From Ignatzschineria larvae DSM 13226 (GTDB taxonomy: Bacteria; Pseudomonadota; Gammaproteobacteria; Cardiobacteriales; Wohlfahrtiimonadaceae): a DNA stretch of 64,000 nucleotides. Numbering within the stretch: position 1 is the first letter of the stretch; every line of letters starts with the position of its first letter. Under the pieces are notes generated by a model. The model made no database searches. It had not been told where the DNA came from and saw only the letters and a list, made by a program, of their open reading frames with translations. The stretch lies in the NCBI RefSeq assembly GCF_038500265.1, contig NZ_CP150637.1, positions 1,939,501 through 2,003,500 on the forward strand, in the 5' to 3' direction. The translations under genes were made by a program, and so were the position numbers. Below are positions 1 to 7,719 of this stretch, piece after piece.

Positions 1-1
1 G

Positions 2-685
2 CTAATCACCACTACCCTTTTAAGTACTGCTTATGGGCAGTTGAGTCTCGATCGCACCCGAGTAATCTTTGATCGGGCTCACTCAAACTCTCAATCAATC
101 ACGCTCACAAATACAAATCCTTCAGTTCCTTATCTCGCCCAATCTTGGGTTGAAAATGAGAATGGACATAAAATTGAAGAGCCGCTTGTCGCTCTTCCTG
201 TTTTACAGCGGTTAGAGGTGAAACAGGAAAAGCAGGTTAAGATCTCTCTCACCGGCAACAATAACTTACCGACAGATCGGGAATCATTACTCTACTTTAA
301 CGCACTAGGTATTCCTCCTAAAGAGGGGAATGGTGATGGTAATCAAGTTAATATTGTCATCCAATCCAAAATCAAACTTTTCTATCGTCCTAAAGGTTTA
401 CCACAATACCCTAATAATGGTTGGATAAAGACTTTAGAAGTTCAAAAAAAGGGGAATCAATATACATTGGCTAATCCATCCCCCTATCACCTTGTCATTT
501 TGGGGTTTAGTAATGGTAAAAAAGGTCACTTTATTGAAAAAGAGATCACCATTAAGCCTTTTGAGACCCAAACAGTCAATTTATCAGTAGGTAATACACC
601 AACGGTCTATTTTATTAATGATTATGGCACTACCGAAACTAATACTTATCAATGTAATGGCACTCTTTGCAACTTAACCCCATAA
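2..685 (+). CDS. Periplasmic fimbrial chaperone (PapD/FimC family), 5' end cut by window edge
   Basis: Periplasmic chaperone of a chaperone-usher fimbrial system. It caps pilin subunits by donor-strand complementation and delivers them to the outer-membrane usher. The frame is open from base 2 and begins with the end of a signal peptide (LITTTLLSTAYGQ). The mature part starts LSLDRTRVIFD, with the Arg typical of the PapD cleft. The Lys-containing strand QSKIKLFYRP follows near mature residue 110. Two immunoglobulin-like domains fit the length. The TTG at 41 is not a true start because the reading frame and signal peptide continue upstream. The usher and major pilin must lie to the left of the window. 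The next gene, 68 bases downstream, is a fimbrial subunit, which supports the call. Confidence 0.85.
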   Translation, partial: LITTTLLSTAYGQLSLDRTRVIFDRAHSNSQSITLTNTNPSVPYLAQSWVENENGHKIEEPLVALPVLQRLEVKQEKQVKISLTGNNNLPTDRESLLYFNALGIPPKEGNGDGNQVNIVIQSKIKLFYRPKGLPQYPNNGWIKTLEVQKKGNQYTLANPSPYHLVILGFSNGKKGHFIEKEITIKPFETQTVNLSVGNTPTVYFINDYGTTETNTYQCNGTLCNLTP

Positions 686-753
686 AGTAGCTGTATAGTA
701 GCTCTATATAACTTCATGATTAGCTAATTCTAGTTAATTTTTTAACTACTAAA

Positions 754-1875
754 ATGATATCCAACAATATGCTAACTCAAAAATATATTAAAACCTTTCT
801 ATTTTCGCTACTTTTCATGATTTTCTTAGCTACACAATCTAATGCTCAGGCAGCCGATTATCCAGGCGAGTTTGATCTTGGTTGTACTGTTCAATCATGG
901 ACCCAAAATAAAGGAACATTCACAGGCAGCTTTAGAAGACCCAATGATATGCGCGTATCCATAGATATAGAGCAAAATGAATCACCTGCATATTTTAAAC
1001 TACAAGCACACATCCAATGCTATGTCGATACAAAACGGCAAACGGATAGAATTACGCTTTACTCATTAAATAATGAGTCTCAATTTAAACAAAATATCCA
1101 AAAAATCCAACATACCTTTAAACCCATAAAATCTGAAGGTATAGCGAATACTCTCATAACCTATACTCAAGGGTATGGTCCCAAAAGAATGCAAGCAAGT
1201 AATAACCTATTCACAGGGGAATCATCTGGTGACCTACAAACATTTTGGATAACACCATTTGGAGCGAGAATTATGTATTACGTAAATGTTACTATAACAA
1301 ATCTCCAACTGCTCTCAGATGAATTCTTGCGAATCGGTGGTGCAGGCTCAGAAATATATCAAACTGGAGGGCGCCTTATATCTATATTTCCTTCTACCGG
1401 GGAATCTGAAGCATTTAATCTCACACTCACGGTCAATATTAAACCTAGTGATATGGGGTGCTCAAGTAAAGCTTTTGATGTTTCAATGACTCGCCCATTT
1501 ATTAACTTTGGTTCAATCAATAAAGTAGCTCTTGAGCAGGGTAAGCGATATCAAGAGCCCTTTGCCATGAATGTTACCAAAAAAGCAGGTCATTGCACAT
1601 ACGATATCACACCAAAGGTTATATTTAACTCGGCTAATCTACTAGATAATCAATCTGTTGATTTATATAATGGCCTTGTTTTACGCATCAAAGATCAAGA
1701 TGGGAATAATATTGAATTTGGTAAACCTTTAGGGAAATCTATAATCCCTGGAGATGATGCAGCATTTCACATACAAGATAAATTTAGTGCAGAGATTGAA
1801 CGCTCTCCTAATAATGATGAGATTAAGAGTGGCCACTTCTCAACAACCATTGTCTATCAAATAGAATATCACTAA
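754..1875 (+). CDS. Fimbrial minor subunit / probable tip adhesin
   Basis: Secreted fimbrial protein, 373 residues. The N-terminus has a hydrophobic signal peptide ending near SNAQA. The start could also be the Met at codon 6 (base 769); neither start has a clear ribosome binding site. The protein reads as two domains. Residues about 35-225 resemble an N-terminal receptor-binding module and carry a few cysteines. Residues about 235-373 resemble a pilin domain with a Cys pair (GCSSKAF and GHCTYD) and end in a beta strand (TTIVYQIEYH). Length and two-domain layout fit an adhesin at the pilus tip rather than a major pilin (usually 150-200 residues). It is the last gene of the cluster, as tip adhesins often are. 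The ligand cannot be told from sequence. Confidence 0.6.
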   Translation: MISNNMLTQKYIKTFLFSLLFMIFLATQSNAQAADYPGEFDLGCTVQSWTQNKGTFTGSFRRPNDMRVSIDIEQNESPAYFKLQAHIQCYVDTKRQTDRITLYSLNNESQFKQNIQKIQHTFKPIKSEGIANTLITYTQGYGPKRMQASNNLFTGESSGDLQTFWITPFGARIMYYVNVTITNLQLLSDEFLRIGGAGSEIYQTGGRLISIFPSTGESEAFNLTLTVNIKPSDMGCSSKAFDVSMTRPFINFGSINKVALEQGKRYQEPFAMNVTKKAGHCTYDITPKVIFNSANLLDNQSVDLYNGLVLRIKDQDGNNIEFGKPLGKSIIPGDDAAFHIQDKFSAEIERSPNNDEIKSGHFSTTIVYQIEYH

Positions 1876-1950
1876 TTGTTAATTTCGCTTTGCTTTCATC
1901 AATATCGAGGCTTCCGACAATCAATAAAATACAACATTCAATATACAAAA

Positions 1951-1976
1951 AACGGTTACATCATTATGTAGCCGTT
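1951..1976. terminator. Bidirectional Rho-independent terminator between fimbrial gene and dksA
   Basis: An 11-bp stem (AACGGTTACAT / ATGTAGCCGTT, one G-U pair) with loop CATT. On the minus strand it is followed by TTTTTTG, so it ends dksA best. On the plus strand the tail is weaker (TCACTTTAT), and it could also end the fimbrial transcript. Confidence 0.8.
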
Positions 1977-2005
1977 TCACTTTATCAGAGTATCAATACT
2001 CAACC

Positions 2006-2428
2006 TTAATTAATCCGCGCTTTCTCTTTCTGCTCTTCAATCTCTTTACAATCAATGCAGAGCTCAGCGGTAGGACGTGCTTCTAAGCGGCGAACGCCAA
2101 TCTCAATACCACAAGTATCGCAATAGCCATAATCATCAAGGCCTAATCGGCGGAGTGTTTTTTCGATCTTCGCGAGTAATTTACGCTCCCGATCACGTGT
2201 TCTCAACTCTAATGAAAAACCTTCTTCTTGCGTTGCACGATCATTGGGATCAGGGAGATTGAATGCTTCATCTTGCATATTATTGACAGTCTTCTCTCCT
2301 TCTTGAACTAATGCTGCACGCCAACCTTCTAAAATAAGGCGGAAATGCTCTTTCATCGCATCGTTCATATACTCTTCACCCTCTACAAACTCATAGGGCT
2401 TAAAATCTTTAAACTCTTGATTTTTCAT
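2006..2428 (-). CDS. dksA: RNA polymerase-binding transcription factor DksA
   Basis: DksA binds the RNA polymerase secondary channel and, with ppGpp, tunes transcription of rRNA, tRNA and amino-acid genes during the stringent response. The 140 residues contain the N-terminal coiled coil with the functional tip motif DPNDRA (Asp60, Asp63, Ala65). The C-terminal zinc finger has four cysteines (103, 106, 124, 127) in the CDTC...CIDC arrangement, and the LEARPTAELCIDC segment matches E. coli DksA closely. The start has a good SD (AGAGAGG). It is transcribed alone: a terminator lies downstream at 1951-1976 and a 367-base gap lies upstream. Confidence 0.96.
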   Translation of the reverse strand: MKNQEFKDFKPYEFVEGEEYMNDAMKEHFRLILEGWRAALVQEGEKTVNNMQDEAFNLPDPNDRATQEEGFSLELRTRDRERKLLAKIEKTLRRLGLDDYGYCDTCGIEIGVRRLEARPTAELCIDCKEIEEQKEKARIN

Positions 2429-2795
2429 TAAAATCCTCTCTAATCTCTTTTGGGATAGTAATCATATTGGGTATCATCACCATGACCAATAAGAGATATA
2501 AAATATATAAGTGCCTTAATAACACCCTAACAATAAGCATTAATAATTATATTACTAATTAATTTATTCAATACCTTAATCATTACAATACAATTATAAA
2601 AGACAACATTATGGGGAATTGGCAACGTTATATAAGCTACTAATTAATAATAGGTTACAAAGCAACGGCTTATATTACAAATACATTATTCTAATTCTTG
2701 TTTCAGAGCCATCATAATGTGGGCAAAATGATACAACAACTTCAGGTAAAAAGATACCCTTTAATGTCATTACTCATTGAAAACAGATAGATAAA
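2429..2795. other. AT-rich intergenic region upstream of dksA
   Basis: 367 bases with no ORF or RNA gene that I recognise. It is very AT-rich and must hold the dksA promoter (minus strand) and the 3' end of the small membrane-protein transcript. No clear terminator hairpin or palindrome was found. Confidence 0.5.
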
Positions 2796-3167
2796 TTAGA
2801 GCTCGCGATATTCCCCTTCGTAGAGTTTACCATCCCCTTTTCCATTAGGTTGCACTGAAGCAGCTTGCCCTGAATTATTTTGATTATTTTGGGTAAAACC
2901 ATACATATTATTCATATTGCCGTTCATATTACCATTCATCTCACCGCGCGCTTGCGCTTGGCGTAAACCCTCTTCCATCTGCTTACGCACTTTGCGAACT
3001 TTCCACCAGAAATAGCCCCCAAATACGAGCGCAATGGCTAACCCGATCAAAAAGATCGCAACACCAAAGAATGCAAAAAATACCAATGAAGCCACAGCAA
3101 TAATTGTGGTCGCAATACGCTGCATGAGGGATGCAGGTTTTCCATCAATATATAGTTGGTTACTCAA
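2796..3167 (-). CDS. Small membrane protein of unknown function with Asn/Gly/Met-rich tail
   Basis: 123 residues, not recognised as a named family. A hydrophobic stretch at about residues 18-58 fits two transmembrane helices in a hairpin. It is followed by a basic amphipathic segment (KVRKVRKQMEEGLRQ), a low-complexity part (MNGNMNGNMNN, then Asn/Gln-rich), and a short charged end EGEYREL. The start is TTG, chosen because a strong SD (AGGAGG) sits six bases upstream and no ATG is available. The long gaps on both sides suggest it is monocistronic. The function is unknown. Confidence 0.6.
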   Translation of the reverse strand: MSNQLYIDGKPASLMQRIATTIIAVASLVFFAFFGVAIFLIGLAIALVFGGYFWWKVRKVRKQMEEGLRQAQARGEMNGNMNGNMNNMYGFTQNNQNNSGQAASVQPNGKGDGKLYEGEYREL

Positions 3168-3460
3168 AATGAGCCTCCTAAAACAGTAGAGCGCTAATCA
3201 ACTATTAGCATAGAGCTATTATGACAAAGATTCCTTAAGAAAGCCTTAAGCTTCGATAAAACCAAGCCTTCAAGCAGCAAAACTTCAATTAATAATAGCC
3301 ATAACAGATATTTATCCATCACGATCCATCATCAAAATAACCACTATTTTAAAGCGATATAACCGTAATTTGATCTTATGATAATGGTGACGATGTAAGA
3401 TCTATTCAATAGCTACAGAATCATTGTGATGCCATATTAAATAACCGTGAATCTTTATCA

Positions 3461-3557
3461 ACAACAGTTGCAAGATGCCGGATAGAACAGCCTCCTTACC
3501 TCGATCAACTGATGCGCCGGCATTTCAATACACTTATTTTGAGCCGATCTTACTATA
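3461..3557 (-). repeat. MITE-like repeat, copy A (half copy)
   Basis: Contains the conserved core (TTGCAAGATGCCGGATAGAA ... GATGCGCCGGCATTTCAATA) and one intact end (CTTATTTTGAGCCGATCTTACTATA, in two parts). The other terminal half is missing or diverged beyond recognition. It lies 23 bases from the dapB stop. Strand is assigned relative to copy B. Confidence 0.85.
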
Positions 3558-3579
3558 TATGCATGATATATATTAATCT

Positions 3580-4338
3580 CTACGCAATATCTGCTTTAAG
3601 GGATAATACATCAAAAATCGTATATTGCCCTGCTCCCTGCGTTAATACCCACTTCGCGCATTTCACCGCCCCTTTTGCGAAAAGCGTGCGATCAAATGCC
3701 GTATGCTTGATCGTAATCTCCTCTTCTAAACTGGTAAAGGTGACCTCATGCTCGCCGACAATCGAGCCACAGCGCGCCACCGATACGCCGAGTTGATGCG
3801 GCTCTCTTGCACCATCGCTTACTACATACGGCGTAATCTCTTCTCCTCTTGCCTGCTTTGCCCGCTCAATATCGGCAATTAAGGTTTTCGCGGTGCCTGA
3901 TGGGCTATCGACTTTAAAACGATGATGCCGCTCATGGAGATTAATATCAAACTCATCCCCTAAGGCCTTCGCTACCACCTGCACCAAATAACGCTGCATC
4001 GCAGCCCCAATACTGGTATTGCTTGCCACAATCACCGGCACTTGGCGGGTTAATTGCCCAAGCTTATCAGCAAGCGCCGCTTGATCCCAACCGGTTGTGC
4101 ATATTACTAATGGCTTAGGATTCGTAAGTGCTGCCTCTAACAAGGTGGCAGTTAATGATGCATGAGAGAAATCAATCACCACATCATTACCGGCAAAGAC
4201 CTCCTCAAGCGATACTTGATCCGCCAATTCATGGCTATAAGAGGGCCCGACTTTATAGCCCGCTTTCTCTACTTCCGCACTTACCGCCTGCCCCATTCGG
4301 CCACTAATACCGATAATGCCGATCGTTACTTGCCCCAT
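3580..4338 (-). CDS. dapB: 4-hydroxy-tetrahydrodipicolinate reductase
   Basis: Reduces 4-hydroxy-tetrahydrodipicolinate with NAD(P)H in the lysine/meso-diaminopimelate pathway, feeding peptidoglycan. The N-terminal Rossmann motif is GIIGISGRMGQ. The substrate and catalytic region is HERHHRFKVDSPSGTAK, with the paired His and the Lys of the family, followed by the conserved C-terminal strand HEVTFTSLEE. The frame is open 51 bases further upstream. I place the start at the internal ATG (MGQVTIG) because an SD (GGAGG) lies directly before it and the family begins there, giving 252 residues. It is a single gene, followed at its 3' end by a repeat element. Confidence 0.95.
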   Translation of the reverse strand: MGQVTIGIIGISGRMGQAVSAEVEKAGYKVGPSYSHELADQVSLEEVFAGNDVVIDFSHASLTATLLEAALTNPKPLVICTTGWDQAALADKLGQLTRQVPVIVASNTSIGAAMQRYLVQVVAKALGDEFDINLHERHHRFKVDSPSGTAKTLIADIERAKQARGEEITPYVVSDGAREPHQLGVSVARCGSIVGEHEVTFTSLEEEITIKHTAFDRTLFAKGAVKCAKWVLTQGAGQYTIFDVLSLKADIA

Positions 4339-4510
4339 ATTATATCCTCCAATATTTATAATAACCTCTATAAGCCATAGATATTCCATCTATCATATAA
4401 TATTAATACACTTTATAGATCAATGATATCTCTATCAAACATATGTCGTAGCGTAATACAATAAACCGCAGAAACACTTTACCAAATATAAAATTGTAAA
4501 ACATAAAAGA

Positions 4511-4536
4511 AAAAAGCCCTGTATTAACAGAGCTTT
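4511..4536 (-). terminator. Rho-independent terminator after tRNA-Ser
   Basis: Stem AAAGCTCTGT / ACAGGGCTTT on the minus strand (one mismatch), followed by TTTTTTCTTTT. It lies 13 bases beyond the tRNA 3' end. Confidence 0.75.
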
Positions 4537-4548
4537 ATCTCACTAATA

Positions 4549-4639
4549 TGGCGGAGAAGGAGGGATTCGAACCCTCGATACGCTATTAACGTATATCCGC
4601 TTTCCAGGCGAACGCCTTCAGCCACTCGGCCACTTCTCC
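4549..4639 (-). tRNA. tRNA-Ser(GGA)
   Basis: A 91-nt class II tRNA with a long variable arm. The acceptor pairs GGAGAAG with CTTCTCC, then a G discriminator and encoded CCA. The anticodon loop CTGGAAA reads GGA. The T arm is GGTTCGAATCC. The sequence matches the E. coli serW/serX type in the D and anticodon arms. Confidence 0.95.
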
Positions 4640-4708
4640 ATGTTGATCTTCTACAGTTAGTTCAATTCACCTTATACAAGGCTTCTCATAAACTCAGTAG
4701 AGACCGAT

Positions 4709-4737
4709 AAGATACTAAATATTGCGCCTTTTGACAA
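4709..4737 (-). promoter_or_regulatory. Probable sigma70 promoter for tRNA-Ser
   Basis: Minus strand TTGTCA, a 17-base spacer, then TATCTT. It begins just beyond the stop of the neighbouring lipoprotein gene and points at the tRNA about 70 bases on. Confidence 0.5.
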
Positions 4738-4739
4738 GT

Positions 4740-5486
4740 CTACTTGAGAAATAGATATCGCCCACGACCCACGGAATATTCTAACGGTTGCTTACGGGCT
4801 TCAAATTGCTCATACCCTTCATGCAGATTATTCCAAAACTCATAATGAATCGAGTGTTTCGCGCGCTCTAAGCGTTCCGGCGTCATCTTAAAAGGATAGG
4901 CTTGTACTTCTACATAGCTTTGTCCATTTTGTAGCGCCATCTCAACTAAACGATAGATCTCATCGATCTGCGCATCAGTCATCGCATAACAGCCCACAGA
5001 ATCACATTTACCATGCACCATCAAATAGCTCCCTGTCCGCCCTAAAGAGCGATCAAAGTTATTGGGGTAGCCAAGATTAAAAGACTTATAAAACCGGCTA
5101 TGAGGATTAAGCGAGGAACGATAAACGCGATAAAACCCCTCCGGCGATTGTAGATCACCCTCATACATTTTTGGCCCTAAGATTCCAGAGAAATTACAGA
5201 TCGGGTAATTAGCAAAATGGCGAAACTCTCGGCTATTTTTAGGTTTCATCCAGAGCTCAAGCATGCCCTCTTCTTTAAAGATTCGAATTAAGACTTCATC
5301 CCCTTGCTCTAAATCATAATCCTTTAATCGCTCACTCAAAGTACCGCCTGAAATATAAGAAGGCCCTTGTGGTGCCGAACTGCAAGCCACTAAGAAAATG
5401 CCTATCGCACTCGATAAACATAGCCATTTGATCCATGTAAACTGTTTCATCCTTGAGATCTGTTTCATCCATTGAACCACTTGCAT
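4740..5486 (-). CDS. YafK/DpaA-type L,D-transpeptidase-fold lipoprotein
   Basis: Closest to E. coli YafK (LdtF/DpaA), a YkuD-domain enzyme reported to hydrolyse the link between Braun lipoprotein and peptidoglycan. The N-terminus is a lipoprotein signal (IFLVACSS), so it is probably anchored to a membrane in the periplasm. The catalytic region YLMVHGKCDSVGCYAMTD holds His and the nucleophile Cys of the YkuD fold. Upstream are the family segments FKEEGMLELW and SPEGFYRVYRSSLNPHS. The frame extends to 5528, where it would overlap the upstream stop. I prefer the ATG at 5486 because AAGGA lies seven bases before it and the lipobox is then at a more usual distance. Probably cotranscribed with the phosphatase gene upstream. 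Confidence 0.85.
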   Translation of the reverse strand: MQVVQWMKQISRMKQFTWIKWLCLSSAIGIFLVACSSAPQGPSYISGGTLSERLKDYDLEQGDEVLIRIFKEEGMLELWMKPKNSREFRHFANYPICNFSGILGPKMYEGDLQSPEGFYRVYRSSLNPHSRFYKSFNLGYPNNFDRSLGRTGSYLMVHGKCDSVGCYAMTDAQIDEIYRLVEMALQNGQSYVEVQAYPFKMTPERLERAKHSIHYEFWNNLHEGYEQFEARKQPLEYSVGRGRYLFLK

Positions 5487-5527
5487 TGATAATTCCTTGT
5501 AGCTTCTGAGAGTAATGTAGTGCAACA

Positions 5528-6307
5528 TTAAAATTGTAAGATTTCTAGAGCCTGTGCATGCAGACTCGGGGTTGCCGCAAGAATAGTCGAAACTGAGAGA
5601 TCAATCGGCGAGCCATCAAGGGCTGTCATTTTACCGCCGGCTTCATTGACAATAATAGAGAGCGCTGCGATATCGAGAATATTGACATCAGATTCCACAA
5701 TCAGATCCACTTTTCCGGTTGCTAAGAAATGATATTGTAAGAAATCCCCAAAGCCTCGTGTTGAATTGACCTGCCCCACTAAATTCCCATAACGTGCCCA
5801 TTTTTCAGGATCTTGGGTTAAGCGCTTTAAATTCCCGGAAGAGAAGACCGCTTGGGAAAGCGTATCAATATCACTCACTGAAATTTTCTTCCCCTTTAAA
5901 AAAGCACCTTGCCCTTTGACCGCATAGATTCTCTCTCCGCCATTAAAGCACGGGGCAGTTGATACGCCGAGAATAATTTCTCCACGAACCATTAAGGCAA
6001 TTTGACAAGAAAATAACGGCCGACCGCGGACAAAGGCTTTCGTGCCATCAATGGGATCAATGAGCCAGATAAAGTCTGAGTCCATCTGCTTCTGTCCGCT
6101 CTCTTCTCCATAGAAGCCATGTTCTGGGAATTGGCTAGAGATATGTTGATAGATCGCCTTTTCAACTGCCACATCTACTTCTGTCACCGGCGTAGCATCC
6201 GCTTTAATCTCAATTTTAAAAGCATTCTCTTCATAAGCCGTTTGAATTAATTGTCGGGCAATCTCTGATGCTTCTAAAGCACAATCTAAATAGGGTTGCA
6301 TCTCCAT
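5528..6307 (-). CDS. Inositol monophosphatase-family phosphatase, probably HisN-like (histidinol-phosphatase)
   Basis: Mg2+-dependent phosphatase of the IMPase fold. Metal ligands are visible in YGEESG (Glu), IDPIDGTKAF (Asp/Asp) and NILDIAA (Asp). The segment TRGFGDFLQYHFLATGKVDLIVE resembles histidinol-phosphate phosphatases of the HisN type more than SuhB or CysQ, so histidine biosynthesis is the best guess. No other his gene is in the window, so a 3',5'-bisphosphate nucleotidase or a general sugar phosphatase cannot be excluded. The start ATG has a GAGAGGAAGAG SD. It is followed by the YafK-like gene in the same direction with 41 bases between the stop and my chosen start. Confidence 0.75.
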   Translation of the reverse strand: MEMQPYLDCALEASEIARQLIQTAYEENAFKIEIKADATPVTEVDVAVEKAIYQHISSQFPEHGFYGEESGQKQMDSDFIWLIDPIDGTKAFVRGRPLFSCQIALMVRGEIILGVSTAPCFNGGERIYAVKGQGAFLKGKKISVSDIDTLSQAVFSSGNLKRLTQDPEKWARYGNLVGQVNSTRGFGDFLQYHFLATGKVDLIVESDVNILDIAALSIIVNEAGGKMTALDGSPIDLSVSTILAATPSLHAQALEILQF

Positions 6308-6407
6308 CTCTTCTCTTCCTCTCTCGGTTAAATTGATTAATTCTTTCTCTATTCGTTATCTTCTATTCGTTATCTATTGAGTAGTAGATCAACATAAAAA
6401 TATAAAA

Positions 6408-6443
6408 ATAGGTGCAAAAGCCTTATAACGCCTTTGCACCTAT
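6408..6443 (-). terminator. Rho-independent terminator after glyQ
   Basis: Stem ATAGGTGCAAA / TTTGCACCTAT with an inner GCC/GGC pairing. On the minus strand it is followed by a T-rich tract (TTTTTATATTTTT). It ends the glyQ transcript before the phosphatase gene. Confidence 0.75.
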
Positions 6444-6535
6444 CGATCATTCTTTATCTATAACTATCATGATAGCAATGAGGGATCATCTTCTTAATCA
6501 CCAAATCTATTATTGTCTTTAAGAAATCCACTACA

Positions 6536-7429
6536 TCACGATTGTTTTAACATAGGAAAGCCAAGTGCTTCACGGGATTCGTAATAGCTTTTTGCCACCA
6601 TGCCAGCCATCTTACGCACCCGCAGAATATAACCTTGACGTTCTGTCACTGAGATCGCTTTACGCGCATCGAGTAAGTTAAAAGCATGGGAAGCTTTCAA
6701 GACCATCTCATAGGCCGGCAATGCTAATTTAGCCTCTAACAGACGAGAGACCTCTTTTTCGTAGAAATTGAAAGAATTTAATAAAAATTCCACATCGGCA
6801 TGAGAGAAGTTATAGTGCGATTGCTCCACCTCATTTTGATGGAAGACATCCCCATAAGTGATGCGGCCTAAGGGGCCATCTGACCAGATAAGATCATAAA
6901 CGCTCTCCACTTCTTGTACATACATGGCAAAGCGCTCAAGACCGTAGGTAATCTCCCCTAATACCGGCTTACACTCCAAGCCACCGGCCTGTTGGAAATA
7001 GGTAAATTGCGTCACTTCCATTCCATTAAGCCATACTTCCCAACCTAAGCCCCAGGCACCTAATGTTGGGGATTCCCAATCATCTTCTACAAAGCGGATA
7101 TCGTGTTTTGTCGGATCAATCCCTAAGGCTTTAAGAGAACCGAGATAGAGTTCTTGCATATTTTCAGGAGACGGTTTAATCGCGACTTGAAATTGATAGT
7201 AGTGTTGTAATCGGTTTGGATTCTCTCCATAACGACCATCGGTGGGCCGGCGTGAAGGCTGTACATAAGCCGCTGCCCATGGCTCAGGCCCTAATGCACG
7301 AAGGAAAGTTGCGGTATGGAACGTCCCGGCACCCACTTCGATATCATAAGGCTGTAACACCGCACAACCCTGCTCTGCCCAATAGGTTTGAAGGGTAAAA
7401 ATCATCTCTTGAAAGGTCATTTTTTTCAT
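6536..7429 (-). CDS. glyQ: Glycine--tRNA ligase alpha subunit
   Basis: Catalytic subunit of the heterotetrameric bacterial glycyl-tRNA synthetase (alpha2beta2), charging tRNA-Gly. The 297 residues match the family length. Diagnostic segments are [56 protein letters not shown] and [21 protein letters not shown]. The start is MKKMTF; the second Met is also possible. In most gammaproteobacteria glyS follows directly. Here a terminator and an unrelated phosphatase gene follow, so glyS must be elsewhere in the genome. Confidence 0.96.
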   Translation of the reverse strand: MKKMTFQEMIFTLQTYWAEQGCAVLQPYDIEVGAGTFHTATFLRALGPEPWAAAYVQPSRRPTDGRYGENPNRLQHYYQFQVAIKPSPENMQELYLGSLKALGIDPTKHDIRFVEDDWESPTLGAWGLGWEVWLNGMEVTQFTYFQQAGGLECKPVLGEITYGLERFAMYVQEVESVYDLIWSDGPLGRITYGDVFHQNEVEQSHYNFSHADVEFLLNSFNFYEKEVSRLLEAKLALPAYEMVLKASHAFNLLDARKAISVTERQGYILRVRKMAGMVAKSYYESREALGFPMLKQS

Positions 7430-7466
7430 ATTTTATTCTTTCTCTTCTCTCTTTTTTAACGCTATC

Positions 7467-7522
7467 TTTTAAAATCAACCTTTTAAAATCAGCCTTTTAA
7501 AATCAGCCTTTTAAAATCAATC
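7467..7522. repeat. Four tandem copies of a 14-bp repeat upstream of glyQ
   Basis: Unit TTTTAAAATCAGCC, with the first and last copies differing by one or two bases. It lies 38 bases upstream of the glyQ start, where the glyQ leader or promoter would be. Confidence 0.85.
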
Positions 7523-7719
7523 GTTTCACATTAATCTTTCGTCACGATCCGCATTCATCAATTCGATTCATCCACTGTCTCTATGCATCGCCTATCTTCT
7601 CACATGGTAGTAGATCATGACGCATCATCACGTCTATTATAACGAAACACTATGCACAATGCTGAAGCTATTGAAGCCATTTAAATCACTTTATATATTT
7701 TATATATACTTGATCGATC

